A stretch of DNA of 7,266 nucleotides from Deltaproteobacteria bacterium (GTDB lineage: Bacteria; Desulfobacterota; Desulfobacteria; Desulfobacterales; SURF-7): NCBI GenBank assembly GCA_019307665.1, contig JAFDJC010000164.1, forward strand, positions 1 to 7,266, in the 5' to 3' direction. The position numbers and the translations under genes are program-made. Under the pieces are notes generated by a model that saw only the letters and a program-made list of their open reading frames with translations, had not been told where the DNA came from and searched no databases. Below, one piece after another: positions 1 through 6,338 of this stretch. Positions within the stretch are counted from its first letter, which is position 1, and each line of letters starts with the position of its first letter.

Positions 1-735
1 ATAAAAAGAATATCCGTAATGTTTCTCATGCTCTTCAAAGAGCTTCATTTCTTCTTCTATTTCCTTAATAACGGATTGCATGATACTGTCTTCCGAGTAC
101 TTGAAAGAGTTCATATTTTCTCTAAGTGGTCCATAGTAATTATCCCACCAAGCCTTTGATGGCAAACGGTGAATCCCTAAAATCTCAAAACCTGATGCAT
201 TTGCATGATTTGAGTTTTCTGATTCAGTGCCGATGGCAGGGTAGGCATTTCGCCAATAAACTCGTACAGATTCAGGCATTTCACTTGTGAAATAGCTCAA
301 TTCCGAGATGACAGCAATTCCATTAGCTGCCATCAATGGTCTCCAAGCCTTCAATGCACCTTCAAATGTCAAGTTATAAGCGGCTCCCTCGGACCAAAGC
401 AGATCAATGGTTTCTGGTTTCCAATCAAGACTCCCCATGTCGGATTCAATCGCTTCTACTAAATGTTCAAGTCCTCGCTGTTTTGCTCGATTTATCAGCT
501 CATCAAGAAATTCTCGCGAGAAGTCTACTGCCCGTATCTTTGATTTAAATCTGTCCGCCAGGAATAGTGTTCCAGCACCAGCACCGCAACCGATATCAGC
601 TATACGTGGATTTGCCGGTAACTCTTTAATCAGCGAAAGTATATGATTCGAATAGGTTGTATCACCTGGGCCTTGTCTCTCTAAGCCGAGATGTAATTTA
701 ATAAGTGCTTGAATATATTTCTCATGTTCTTCCAT
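1..735 (-). CDS. Class I SAM-dependent methyltransferase, 3' end cut by window edge
   Basis: The frame is open from an ATG at 733-735 down to base 1 (245 codons, no stop), so the C-terminus lies outside the window. It is a Rossmann-fold methyltransferase. Motif I is ADIGCGAGAG (residues 46-55), the acidic residue ending strand 2 is D71 in AVDFS, and the post-motif strand reads IDLLWSEGAAYN (110-121). An ERQGPG segment at 19-24 and a KHYGYSF segment at the visible end both match, from memory, the roughly 255-residue Bacteroides-type methyltransferases of structural-genomics entries 3F4K/3KKZ. Only about 5-15 residues should therefore be missing. The methylated substrate is unknown; small-molecule or natural-product methylation is as likely as any other. 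A weak purine-rich GAGAG lies 8 bases before the ATG. The gene stands alone on its strand, with 437 non-coding bases upstream. The fold assignment is firm; the function is not. Confidence 0.87.
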   Translation of the reverse strand, partial: MEEHEKYIQALIKLHLGLERQGPGDTTYSNHILSLIKELPANPRIADIGCGAGAGTLFLADRFKSKIRAVDFSREFLDELINRAKQRGLEHLVEAIESDMGSLDWKPETIDLLWSEGAAYNLTFEGALKAWRPLMAANGIAVISELSYFTSEMPESVRVYWRNAYPAIGTESENSNHANASGFEILGIHRLPSKAWWDNYYGPLRENMNSFKYSEDSIMQSVIKEIEEEMKLFEEHEKHYGYSFY

Positions 736-858
736 TTAAGTAGCTCTCTTCTTCTAAATTGTTACGTTAAGCTGCTGGTTGATGCAACTACAAGGCATCT
801 TAAAACGCTAACAGTGTTGATAGATGTAAAATTTTTCCATGATATCAGACCACATATA

Positions 859-873
859 TGGAAAATATTTCCA
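859..873. repeat. Perfect inverted repeat TGGAAA-N3-TTTCCA
   Basis: Six-base arms flank ATA. The same TGGAAA/TTTCCA hexamer recurs nearby as TTTTCCAT (834-841) and ATGGAAAA (899-906), making a local cluster of four half-sites. This could be an operator, a weak hairpin, or chance in AT-rich DNA. Confidence 0.4.
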
Positions 874-986
874 CCTAACCGTATATTACGTTGAAAACAT
901 GGAAAACAGGGCAAAACTCGAACCAAATCCAAAACCATTGATTATCGGGTACATTTTCCCTGCCTTAATATCAATTGTAGTTGATT

Positions 987-998
987 GCGATAAATCGC
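987..998. repeat. Short palindrome GCGAT-AA-ATCGC
   Basis: A perfect 5-base inverted repeat with a 2-base centre in non-coding DNA. No T-tract follows on either strand, so it does not look like a terminator. Its function is unknown. Confidence 0.3.
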
Positions 999-1083
999 TT
1001 AATAATTGTTGGAATATATAACATTGCACAATCGGCAGTTACCGCATGCAATAGCGATAATTCACAGAATCACTATCTTTTTG

Positions 1084-1097
1084 TTATGTCAACATAA
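1084..1097. repeat. Perfect 14-base palindrome TTATGT-CA-ACATAA
   Basis: Six-base arms with a 2-base centre, about 350 bases upstream of the methyltransferase start and 76 bases beyond the plsY stop. The minus strand contains a TTGACA hexamer inside it (plus-strand 1087-1092), but no good -10 box follows at the right distance. The shape fits a dimeric regulator site; nothing more is supported. Confidence 0.35.
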
Positions 1098-1172
1098 AAT
1101 GACTGAAACTGATTGACGGGGTTCGCGAAACCATGCGTCACATAATTGTTCGATCCAACCAGAACAGGAAAA

Positions 1173-1766
1173 TTATTTTTTAAGTTTTTGTATAACGTTG
1201 TCCTTATGATTAAAAAATATGAAAAGGGCTGTTATACAGGTTGCGATGACGGCAGACCCTGAATCAAATTCGGAACCAAATCCGGAACCAAGAAATATGT
1301 TAATTGTGCCAACAGCGAGAATAGCTGTCATGACAAAAGAAGAGATAAACGGAGTACGGAAAAAAAGATATATCAATCCCCAGGCCAATGACGCAATGCA
1401 GGCTGCAAGCGGTGTCAATACAAAGGTGAACCCAAGATAGTTTGCTACGCCTTTTCCTCCCTTGAAATTATGGAAACAGGGGTAACGGTTTCCTATTATA
1501 AGTGCAAGGCCCGGCCATGTGATATATGATGTATTTAAAATGCAAAGTGATGCATAAGCAATAAGCATTGCTCTTCCCATGTCCAGCATCAGGACTGCCA
1601 AGGCCCAGAAAATTCCAGCCTGACGATAAACATTTGTGGCGCCGGCATTTCCGCTAAAATTATTACGAGGATCTTCTTTCCCCAAAATTTTAAATAGAAT
1701 AATGGAAAAGTTAATAGAGCCTGCAATATAAGCTCCTGCAAAGAAAATTATGAGGAGAGCAATCAT
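1173..1766 (-). CDS. plsY: PlsY-like glycerol-3-phosphate acyltransferase, divergent
   Basis: PlsY is an integral inner-membrane enzyme that moves an acyl group from acyl-phosphate to glycerol 3-phosphate, giving lysophosphatidate. The gene encodes 197 residues from the ATG at 1766. That start is preferred because AGGG (1776-1779) sits 9 bases upstream and the product matches family length. The upstream ATG at 1811 would add 15 residues but has no ribosome site. Motif 1 is visible as GSINFS (16-21) and EDPR...SGNAGATN (31-45), the glycine-rich loop as FKGGKGVAN (101-109), and the C-terminal NHKDN has H186 and N190. Hydrophobic segments alternate through the whole protein. Several positions depart from the family: GSIP is GSIN, DxxKG is DMGRA (62-66), GH before the loop is GN (92-93), and the protein ends at VIQKLKK, without the conserved Glu seen after the last motif. 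An extra loop GSGFGSEFDSG (160-170) is encoded by a 12-base repeat. It may be a paralogue rather than the housekeeping enzyme. Confidence 0.85.
   Translation of the reverse strand: MIALLIIFFAGAYIAGSINFSIILFKILGKEDPRNNFSGNAGATNVYRQAGIFWALAVLMLDMGRAMLIAYASLCILNTSYITWPGLALIIGNRYPCFHNFKGGKGVANYLGFTFVLTPLAACIASLAWGLIYLFFRTPFISSFVMTAILAVGTINIFLGSGFGSEFDSGSAVIATCITALFIFFNHKDNVIQKLKK
1258..1293. repeat. Three imperfect 12-base repeats inside plsY
   Basis: Units at 1258-1269, 1270-1281 and 1282-1293 follow the pattern nnnGAAyCAAAT and also show a 6-base sub-period. They read in frame in plsY as GSGFGSEFDSG, between the last two membrane segments. A related unit, 16 of 20 bases matching 1271-1290, occurs in non-coding DNA at 918-937. 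Confidence 0.6.
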
Positions 1767-1775
1767 CGTTTTTAT

Positions 1776-1779
1776 CCCT
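1776..1779 (-). promoter_or_regulatory. Shine-Dalgarno AGGG deciding the plsY start
   Basis: AGGG on the minus strand ends 9 bases before the ATG at 1766. The alternative in-frame ATG at 1811 has only an A-rich stretch before it, so the internal start is favoured. Confidence 0.55.
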
Positions 1780-1892
1780 GCGAAATTTAAGTAACATTTT
1801 TTCTTGCCCATTTTTTTGTTACCATTGTACGAAAAATTTAGAAAGGAAATTCCCAGATAATATTAACAAATAGCATTCATATATAAAAAAAG

Positions 1893-1922
1893 TTGACACT
1901 CTCTTTTTTAAAAAGGTAACTT
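1893..1922 (+). promoter_or_regulatory. Putative sigma70 promoter of fabG
   Basis: A consensus -35 box TTGACA (1893-1898) is followed, after 18 bases, by a weak -10 box TAACTT (1917-1922). Transcription would begin near 1929 and leave a leader of about 60 bases. The -10 matches consensus at only three of six positions, so the exact box is uncertain. Confidence 0.5.
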
Positions 1923-1987
1923 AACTTAAACTAAACGCTTTTCCGCAATTTTTTCATAGTGGCAGAATTTTTTTTTAGGAAAAACAT

Positions 1988-2722
1988 ATGGGTGACAAAG
2001 AAAAGAGAGTTGCAATAGTAACAGGAGGAAGCAGAGGGATCGGCCGGGCTATTTCTCTTGAGTTAGCCGGATACCAGTATTATGTCATTGTAAATTATAG
2101 AGCAGACCGCGCCGCAGCAGAAGAGACTCTCGGCTTGATTGAGAAGGCGGGTTCTGATGGGCAGGTATACCGGTTTGATGTTTCAAAAGCCGAAGAGACT
2201 AAAGAAGCGATTGGTCAGATTGCTTCGCAATTTGAGAATCTTGAAGTCCTTGTAAACAATGCCGGTATAACAGCTGACGGATTGTTTGTTATGATGTCTG
2301 AAAGTAAATGGGATTCAGTTATTAATACTACACTAAAAGGTTTTTACAATGTAACCAAACCGGTTTTAAAAAAGATGATTTCTAAAAAAAGAGGCTCTAT
2401 CGTATCAATCTCATCTATTGCAGGCCTTGTCGGCAACAAGGGGCAGGCAAATTACTCAGCGGCAAAAGCCGGATTGATAGGAGCTTCTCGAAGCGTAGCA
2501 TTGGAGGTTGCCAGGCTGGGAATTCGTGTAAATGTTGTGGCCCCTGGATTGATCCAGACCGACATGATTAAAGATGCACCCGCAGATGTGATCAAAAAGA
2601 TGATTCCAATGGAAAGAATCGGACTTCCCGGGGAAGTGGCTAAAACAGTTCGGTTCCTTTGTACTGATGACGCTTCTTATATCACCGGTCAGGTATTATC
2701 CGTTAATGGCGGTATGTTTTGA
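1988..2722 (+). CDS. fabG: 3-oxoacyl-[ACP] reductase, FabG type
   Basis: This cytoplasmic short-chain dehydrogenase reduces 3-ketoacyl-ACP to 3-hydroxyacyl-ACP with NADPH in fatty acid elongation. It has 244 residues, the same as E. coli FabG. Visible parts, in order: the cofactor loop TGGSRGIG (12-19), D64 in RFDVS, NNAG (90-93), the catalytic tetrad N113, S143, Y156 and K160 in NYSAAK, the APGLIQTDM segment after strand 6, and the C-terminal YITGQVLSVNGGMF. The start is supported by AGGA (1977-1980), 7 bases before the ATG. A run of nine T (1968-1976) directly precedes that site. It is transcribed alone, divergent from plsY and convergent with tsaD, with only 24 bases between the fabG and tsaD stops. 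It does not lie in a fabD-fabG-acpP cluster, so it could be a second, pathway-specific reductase; substrate length cannot be told from sequence. Confidence 0.9.
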   Translation: MGDKEKRVAIVTGGSRGIGRAISLELAGYQYYVIVNYRADRAAAEETLGLIEKAGSDGQVYRFDVSKAEETKEAIGQIASQFENLEVLVNNAGITADGLFVMMSESKWDSVINTTLKGFYNVTKPVLKKMISKKRGSIVSISSIAGLVGNKGQANYSAAKAGLIGASRSVALEVARLGIRVNVVAPGLIQTDMIKDAPADVIKKMIPMERIGLPGEVAKTVRFLCTDDASYITGQVLSVNGGMF

Positions 2723-2746
2723 ATTTTATTTTTCGGATAGTAACCG

Positions 2747-3748
2747 TTAATTCGTAATAATTTTTGAAAATACATCGCTGTTCATATCAGAGGTAAAGCC
2801 TTGTTTCAGGTAGTGGTAACCAATGGCAGCTATCATAGCTGCATTGTCACCGCAAAGATCAGCAGGCGGGATATGAACCGACAGTCCTTTTAGAGATGCC
2901 TGCTTTTCTACACTTTTTCGCAAATGACTGTTTGCCGCAACACCACCCACAACAGCAACATGGCTTACGCCTTTTACTTCTGCTGCCAAAATCAGTTTGT
3001 GTGTCAGGACCTCGACAACCGACTCCTGGAATCCGGCTGCAATATCCGTGATTTCATGGGAAAATGTTTCCGAATGTTTTTGAATATACCGGCTGACCGC
3101 TGTTTTGATACCGCTGAAACTGAAATCAAATGCTGATTTATCAAGGTATGGTTTCGGAAAGGGGATTTTTAAAGGATTTCCTTTCCTTGCAAGACTGTCT
3201 ATGGCGCTTCCTCCCGGATAACCAAGACCGAGCATTTTAGCGACTTTGTCGTACGCCTCTCCCGCGGCGTCATCCCGGGTCCGGCCCATTATTTCAAGCT
3301 CTGTGTGTGACACCGCATGGTAGATGCTGGTGTGTCCGCCTGACGCAAGGAGAGCGGTAAAAGGGAAGGCCGGAGGTTCGGGTGTAAGAAATACTGAATT
3401 GACATGGCCTTCCAGATGATTGACTCCTACCCAAGGGATACCCAGGGAACAGGCATAGCCCTTGGCAAAGGAAAACCCCACAAGAAGCGAACCGATAAGG
3501 CCCGGTCCCTGAGTAACGGCGATGGCATCGATCTGATCGGGCCGTTTCCCGGCTTTATCCAAAGCATCTTCTACAACAGGAACAATCGATTCAATATGCT
3601 TTCTGGATGCCAGTTCAGGAACAACGCCACCAAAAGGATGATGGACGTCAATCTGGGAGGCTACAGAAGATGAAAGGATGGTATTTCCGTCTAGAACAAG
3701 GGCTGCCGCAGTTTCGTCGCAAGAGGATTCAATTCCGAGAATTAGCAT
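2747..3748 (-). CDS. tsaD: tRNA N6-adenosine threonylcarbamoyltransferase TsaD
   Basis: TsaD transfers the threonylcarbamoyl group from threonylcarbamoyl-AMP to A37 of ANN-decoding tRNAs (t6A), working in the cytoplasm with TsaB and TsaE. The 333 residues match the family length (E. coli about 337). The ASKHA fold is clear: GIESSCDETAAALV (5-18) at the N-terminus, GGVVPELASRKH (40-51), the metal site NHLEGH with H111 and H115, LLASGGHTS, DDAAGEAYDKVAKMLGLGYPGG, FSFSGIKTAV, VGGVAANSHLR, and the third metal ligand D301 in LCGDNAAM. No key residue is missing. It lies 27 bases after purM on the same strand, so the two are probably co-transcribed. No Shine-Dalgarno is visible before the ATG, suggesting weak or coupled initiation. 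Its stop faces that of fabG, and no hairpin terminator was seen in the 24-base gap. Confidence 0.97.
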   Translation of the reverse strand: MLILGIESSCDETAAALVLDGNTILSSSVASQIDVHHPFGGVVPELASRKHIESIVPVVEDALDKAGKRPDQIDAIAVTQGPGLIGSLLVGFSFAKGYACSLGIPWVGVNHLEGHVNSVFLTPEPPAFPFTALLASGGHTSIYHAVSHTELEIMGRTRDDAAGEAYDKVAKMLGLGYPGGSAIDSLARKGNPLKIPFPKPYLDKSAFDFSFSGIKTAVSRYIQKHSETFSHEITDIAAGFQESVVEVLTHKLILAAEVKGVSHVAVVGGVAANSHLRKSVEKQASLKGLSVHIPPADLCGDNAAMIAAIGYHYLKQGFTSDMNSDVFSKIITN

Positions 3749-3775
3749 GGGTATGGTTTTGACATTTTAACACTA

Positions 3776-4819
3776 TTAGATAAATTTGATTTGTGTTTTG
3801 GAAGTCTTTCTGTCCACTATTTTTCCGATAACAAACGCCTTTTCATTCATTCCCTGCAGCCTGTCCATAATTTCTTCAGAGACGTCTTCAGGAACAACTG
3901 CTATCATTCCAATGCCGTTGTTAAAAGTCCTCAGCATTTCAGAATCCGAAATCTTCCCGGCATCCTTAAGGAATGAGAAAACAGGCGGGGGATCCCATGA
4001 ATCCTTTTTTATTTCAGCCTTACAGGCTTGGGGGATAATGCGCTGTATATTATCAATAATTCCGCCGCCGGTTATGTGTGCAAGACCGTGGACGGGAAAA
4101 TCCTTAAGAATTCTCACAATAGTCTCAGAATATATTCGGGTAGGTTCAAGCAACTCTTCACCGATGGTTCGGCCAAGCTCTGCAACATGATCATCTATGT
4201 TTAATTTGAGTTTATCAAAACATATTTTTCGAACAAGCGAGTATCCGTTACTGTGAAGGCCGCTCGAAGCGATTCCTAGTAGAACGTGGCCGACCCGGAT
4301 TTCAGATCCATCGACTATTTTGTCGTTATCGACAACGCCCACCGAAAAGCCGGCGAGGTCATATTCGTCTGTGTTATACATGCCCGGCATTTCTGCAGTT
4401 TCACCGCCAATCAGGGCACAGTTTGCCTGCTTACAACCTTCTGCGATACCTTTAATGATGTCAGTGGCGGTTTCGGTCTTCAGGCTTCCCATTGAAAGGT
4501 AGTCAAGAAAAAAGATGGGTTTTGCTCCCTGTACGGCAATATCGTTAACACACATGCCGACAAGGTCAATGCCGATTGTATCATGCTTGTCCATCATAAA
4601 AGCTATTTTTAATTTTGTGCCGACACCATCGGTTGAGCTGACAAGGACAGGCCTTTCCATGTTCGACACATTGAGAGAAAAAAGCCCCCCAAAGCCGCCG
4701 ATTTCCCCCATTACACCTGATCTGGGTGTTTGTCCCGCAATGCTTTTGATAGTTTCCACGAATTTATTCGCTTTGTTGATATCAACGCCCGCATCAGCAT
4801 AGGTCATCGATTTACTCAT
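3776..4819 (-). CDS. purM: Phosphoribosylformylglycinamidine cyclo-ligase (AIR synthetase)
   Basis: PurM closes the imidazole ring in de novo purine synthesis, turning FGAM and ATP into aminoimidazole ribonucleotide. It acts as a cytoplasmic dimer. The protein has 347 residues from the ATG at 4819 (E. coli 345). Hallmarks, in order: MTYADAGVDI near the start, GVMGEIGGFGGLFSL, the loop SSTDGVGTKLKIA, HDTIGIDLVGMCVNDIAVQGAKPIFFLDY, GGETAEMPGMY, SSGLHSNGYSLVRKI, HITGGGIIDNIQRIIP, and RTFNNGIGM near the C-terminus. The start at 4819 is chosen because GGGAG (4829-4833) lies 9 bases before it, while the same site abuts the upstream ATG at 4828 (only three residues longer) and could not serve it. 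It heads a purM-tsaD pair and is divergent from hom. Its leader carries a hairpin and U-tract described separately. Confidence 0.97.
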   Translation of the reverse strand: MSKSMTYADAGVDINKANKFVETIKSIAGQTPRSGVMGEIGGFGGLFSLNVSNMERPVLVSSTDGVGTKLKIAFMMDKHDTIGIDLVGMCVNDIAVQGAKPIFFLDYLSMGSLKTETATDIIKGIAEGCKQANCALIGGETAEMPGMYNTDEYDLAGFSVGVVDNDKIVDGSEIRVGHVLLGIASSGLHSNGYSLVRKICFDKLKLNIDDHVAELGRTIGEELLEPTRIYSETIVRILKDFPVHGLAHITGGGIIDNIQRIIPQACKAEIKKDSWDPPPVFSFLKDAGKISDSEMLRTFNNGIGMIAVVPEDVSEEIMDRLQGMNEKAFVIGKIVDRKTSKTQIKFI

Positions 4820-4828
4820 TATTGTCAT

Positions 4829-4833
4829 CTCCC
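4829..4833 (-). promoter_or_regulatory. Shine-Dalgarno GGGAG deciding the purM start
   Basis: GGGAG on the minus strand is 9 bases from the ATG at 4819 and 0 bases from the ATG at 4828. The shorter product beginning MSKSMTYADAG is therefore preferred. Confidence 0.65.
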
Positions 4834-4862
4834 ATCAGTTCACATGTAAAGAAAAGGAATAC

Positions 4863-4896
4863 AAAAAAAAGCGGTTACCATAATTTTTATGGCAAC
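4863..4896 (-). terminator. Terminator-like hairpin and U-tract in the purM leader
   Basis: On the minus strand, 4896-4887 pairs with 4883-4874 around a 3-base loop: a 10-pair stem with one G-U pair (perfect otherwise). After three bases comes a run of eight U (4870-4863). This is the layout of an intrinsic terminator, placed between the likely purM promoter and the purM start. The stem is AU-rich, so it may be weak. It could be an attenuator of purM-tsaD, a stop for antisense RNA from the hom side, or an operator palindrome. No competing antiterminator fold was identified. Confidence 0.45.
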
Positions 4897-4907
4897 ATAG
4901 ACCCGGA

Positions 4908-4936
4908 AAACTAAACCGAATTATCCTAAAAGTCAA
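4908..4936 (-). promoter_or_regulatory. Putative sigma70 promoter of purM-tsaD
   Basis: On the minus strand, TTGACT (4936-4931, five of six consensus bases) is followed after 17 bases by TAGTTT (4913-4908, three of six). Transcription would begin near 4901, so the leader of about 80 bases would start almost at the hairpin. Confidence 0.4.
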
Positions 4937-4946
4937 AACAAATTTT

Positions 4947-4975
4947 TTGACAAGATACGGGACATCATGTAATAA
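4947..4975 (+). promoter_or_regulatory. Putative sigma70 promoter of hom-thrH operon
   Basis: A consensus TTGACA (4947-4952) is followed, after 17 bases, by TAATAA (4970-4975, three of six consensus bases). The expected start is near 4982, leaving a leader of about 40 bases before hom. Its -35 box is 10 bases from that of the opposing purM promoter. Confidence 0.5.
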
Positions 4976-5022
4976 AGTTCCAAAATAAGAAGGCAATCGA
5001 TTTTCAAAGCAGGAGCTGTGGA

Positions 5023-6333
5023 ATGAAGGAAGTTAAGGTAGGATTAATTGGCTGCGGTACTGTTGGAACGGGAGTTTGCAGGATTTTAATTGAAAAACAA
5101 CACCTTATTTCGTCCCGTGTGGGTGCGTCAGTCATTTTGAAGTACGTGGCGGACCTTGACACTGAAACTGATCGGGGCATCAGTTTTGATGATAACATTT
5201 TTATTAAGGATGCCTTTCAGGTGATTGGTGATCCGGAAATTGATATCATCATTGAGCTGATAGGAGGAAAAACAATTGCAAAAGAGTTGATTTTAAAGGC
5301 AATTGAAAAAGGCAAACATGTCGTGACGGCAAACAAGGCGCTTCTTGCAGAGGAAGGAGAAGAGATCTTTCAGGCTGCATCGGAAAAAGGAGTGAGTGTC
5401 GCCTTTGAAGCGAGTGCCGGAGGATGCATTCCGATTGTTAAAACCATTCGGGAATCACTTATCGGAAACAGAATAAAATCAATGACCGGTATTCTGAATG
5501 GTACCTGTAATTATATTCTTACAAAGATTGCCGATGAAGGGCTATCCTTTAAAGACGCCCTTGCCATGGCCCAGAAGAATGGTTTTGCGGAAGCGGATCC
5601 TACTTTGGATATTGAGGGAGGGGATACAGCACACAAAATTTCCCTACTTTCCACCTTGTCCTATGGCACCAGAGTTGACCTGAATGATGTGTATATCGAG
5701 GGTATTACTGGTATCACACCGTTGGACATCGAATTCGCAGACGAGTTTGGTTATAAGATCAAACTGCTGGCAATCAGCAAGGCACTGGAAAAGAGCATCG
5801 AGGTCAGGGTCCATCCTGCCATGATCTCATGTGATAATCCTCTTGCAAGTGTCCATGGTTCTTTGAATGCAGTGTCTGTCACCGGTGATGCCACCGGAGA
5901 AATTGTTTTATATGGTTATGGCGCGGGCATGATGCCCACGGCCAGCGCTGTTGTCAGTGATATTGTTGATATTGCAAGGGACCTTGTATCCGGGGCGGTA
6001 AATAGACTACCTTCCTCTTTCCCACTAGTTTCCACCTCGCCTGTTCTTCCAATAGACGAACTGATAACCAATTACTACTTCAGGTTTTCTGCAGCGGACA
6101 AACCTGGCGTGTTATCAAAAATAGCCGGAATATTAGGAGCTTATGGGATAAGTGTCAAATCGGTTCATCAGAAAGGGCGAAAATCCAAAGGACCGGTTCC
6201 GATTGTTATGCTCACACATATCGCCAGGGAAGCGGACGTCCAAAAGGCGATTTCTGAAATCGACTCCCTGGATGTAATAGATGACAACACGGTTATAATA
6301 CGGATTGAGTCTGATCAAGATGAACAGGAGTGA
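5023..6333 (+). CDS. hom: Homoserine dehydrogenase with C-terminal ACT domain
   Basis: This cytoplasmic enzyme reduces aspartate semialdehyde to homoserine with NAD(P)H, the branch point toward threonine and methionine. The 436 residues fit the monofunctional Hom class. Order of parts: nucleotide-binding Rossmann loop GLIGCGTVGTG (7-17); VTANKALL with the conserved K105; EASAGGCIPIV (129-139); GILNGTCNYILT (156-167); the catalytic segment AEADPTLDIEGGDTAHK (189-205) with D201 and K205; and an ACT domain at about 351-429 beginning YYFRFSAADKPGVL. ACT domains in this family usually bind threonine for feedback inhibition, which is inferred here. AGGAG (5011-5015) lies 7 bases before the ATG. It leads a tight operon: the thrH ribosome site is inside its last codons and the thrH start is 5 bases after its stop. 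Confidence 0.97.
   Translation: MKEVKVGLIGCGTVGTGVCRILIEKQHLISSRVGASVILKYVADLDTETDRGISFDDNIFIKDAFQVIGDPEIDIIIELIGGKTIAKELILKAIEKGKHVVTANKALLAEEGEEIFQAASEKGVSVAFEASAGGCIPIVKTIRESLIGNRIKSMTGILNGTCNYILTKIADEGLSFKDALAMAQKNGFAEADPTLDIEGGDTAHKISLLSTLSYGTRVDLNDVYIEGITGITPLDIEFADEFGYKIKLLAISKALEKSIEVRVHPAMISCDNPLASVHGSLNAVSVTGDATGEIVLYGYGAGMMPTASAVVSDIVDIARDLVSGAVNRLPSSFPLVSTSPVLPIDELITNYYFRFSAADKPGVLSKIAGILGAYGISVKSVHQKGRKSKGPVPIVMLTHIAREADVQKAISEIDSLDVIDDNTVIIRIESDQDEQE
6326..6330 (+). promoter_or_regulatory. Shine-Dalgarno AGGAG deciding the thrH start
   Basis: AGGAG sits in the last two sense codons of hom, 8 bases before the ATG at 6339. The in-frame GTG at 6330 overlaps this site and could not use it, so the ATG start is preferred. 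The arrangement favours translational coupling to hom. Confidence 0.7.
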
Positions 6334-6338
6334 TAAAT

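Larger units (their letters stand above)
736..1172. other. 437-base intergenic region without a recognisable gene
   Basis: This stretch lies between the methyltransferase start and the plsY stop. Two small plus-strand frames (from 709 and 839) have no Shine-Dalgarno, are of low complexity and resemble nothing I know. It holds several short perfect inverted repeats, listed separately, and a 20-base match (918-937) to a repeat unit inside plsY. It contains no tRNA, no clear terminator behind plsY and no insertion-sequence end. The promoter of the methyltransferase gene must lie here, but I could not place it convincingly. Confidence 0.6.

Noticed and set aside
336..646. Two overlapping plus-strand open frames of 70 and 79 codons
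   Set aside because: They lie opposite the methyltransferase gene, whose motifs are clear on the minus strand; they have no ribosome site or recognisable product.
767..802. GTTAAGC and GCTAAC, resembling integron attC core sites
   Set aside because: The spacing and orientation of the core sites are wrong, and no paired R''/L''/L'/R' set with a foldable stem could be built.
709..1021. Two plus-strand frames of about 60 codons in the intergenic region
   Set aside because: No Shine-Dalgarno, and AT-rich low-complexity translations with no family resemblance. The first also overlaps the start of the methyltransferase gene.
1120..1132. GGTTCGCGAAACC, resembling a tRNA T-arm or hairpin
   Set aside because: No acceptor, D-arm or anticodon arm lies at tRNA distances, and no T-tract follows; it is an isolated short palindrome.
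2723..2746. Possible bidirectional terminator between the fabG and tsaD stops
   Set aside because: Only a 3-base CGG/CCG pairing is visible, too weak to call despite flanking T-rich sequence.
3786..4802. Several plus-strand frames up to 134 codons opposite purM
   Set aside because: They are antisense shadows of purM, which is unambiguous over its whole length.
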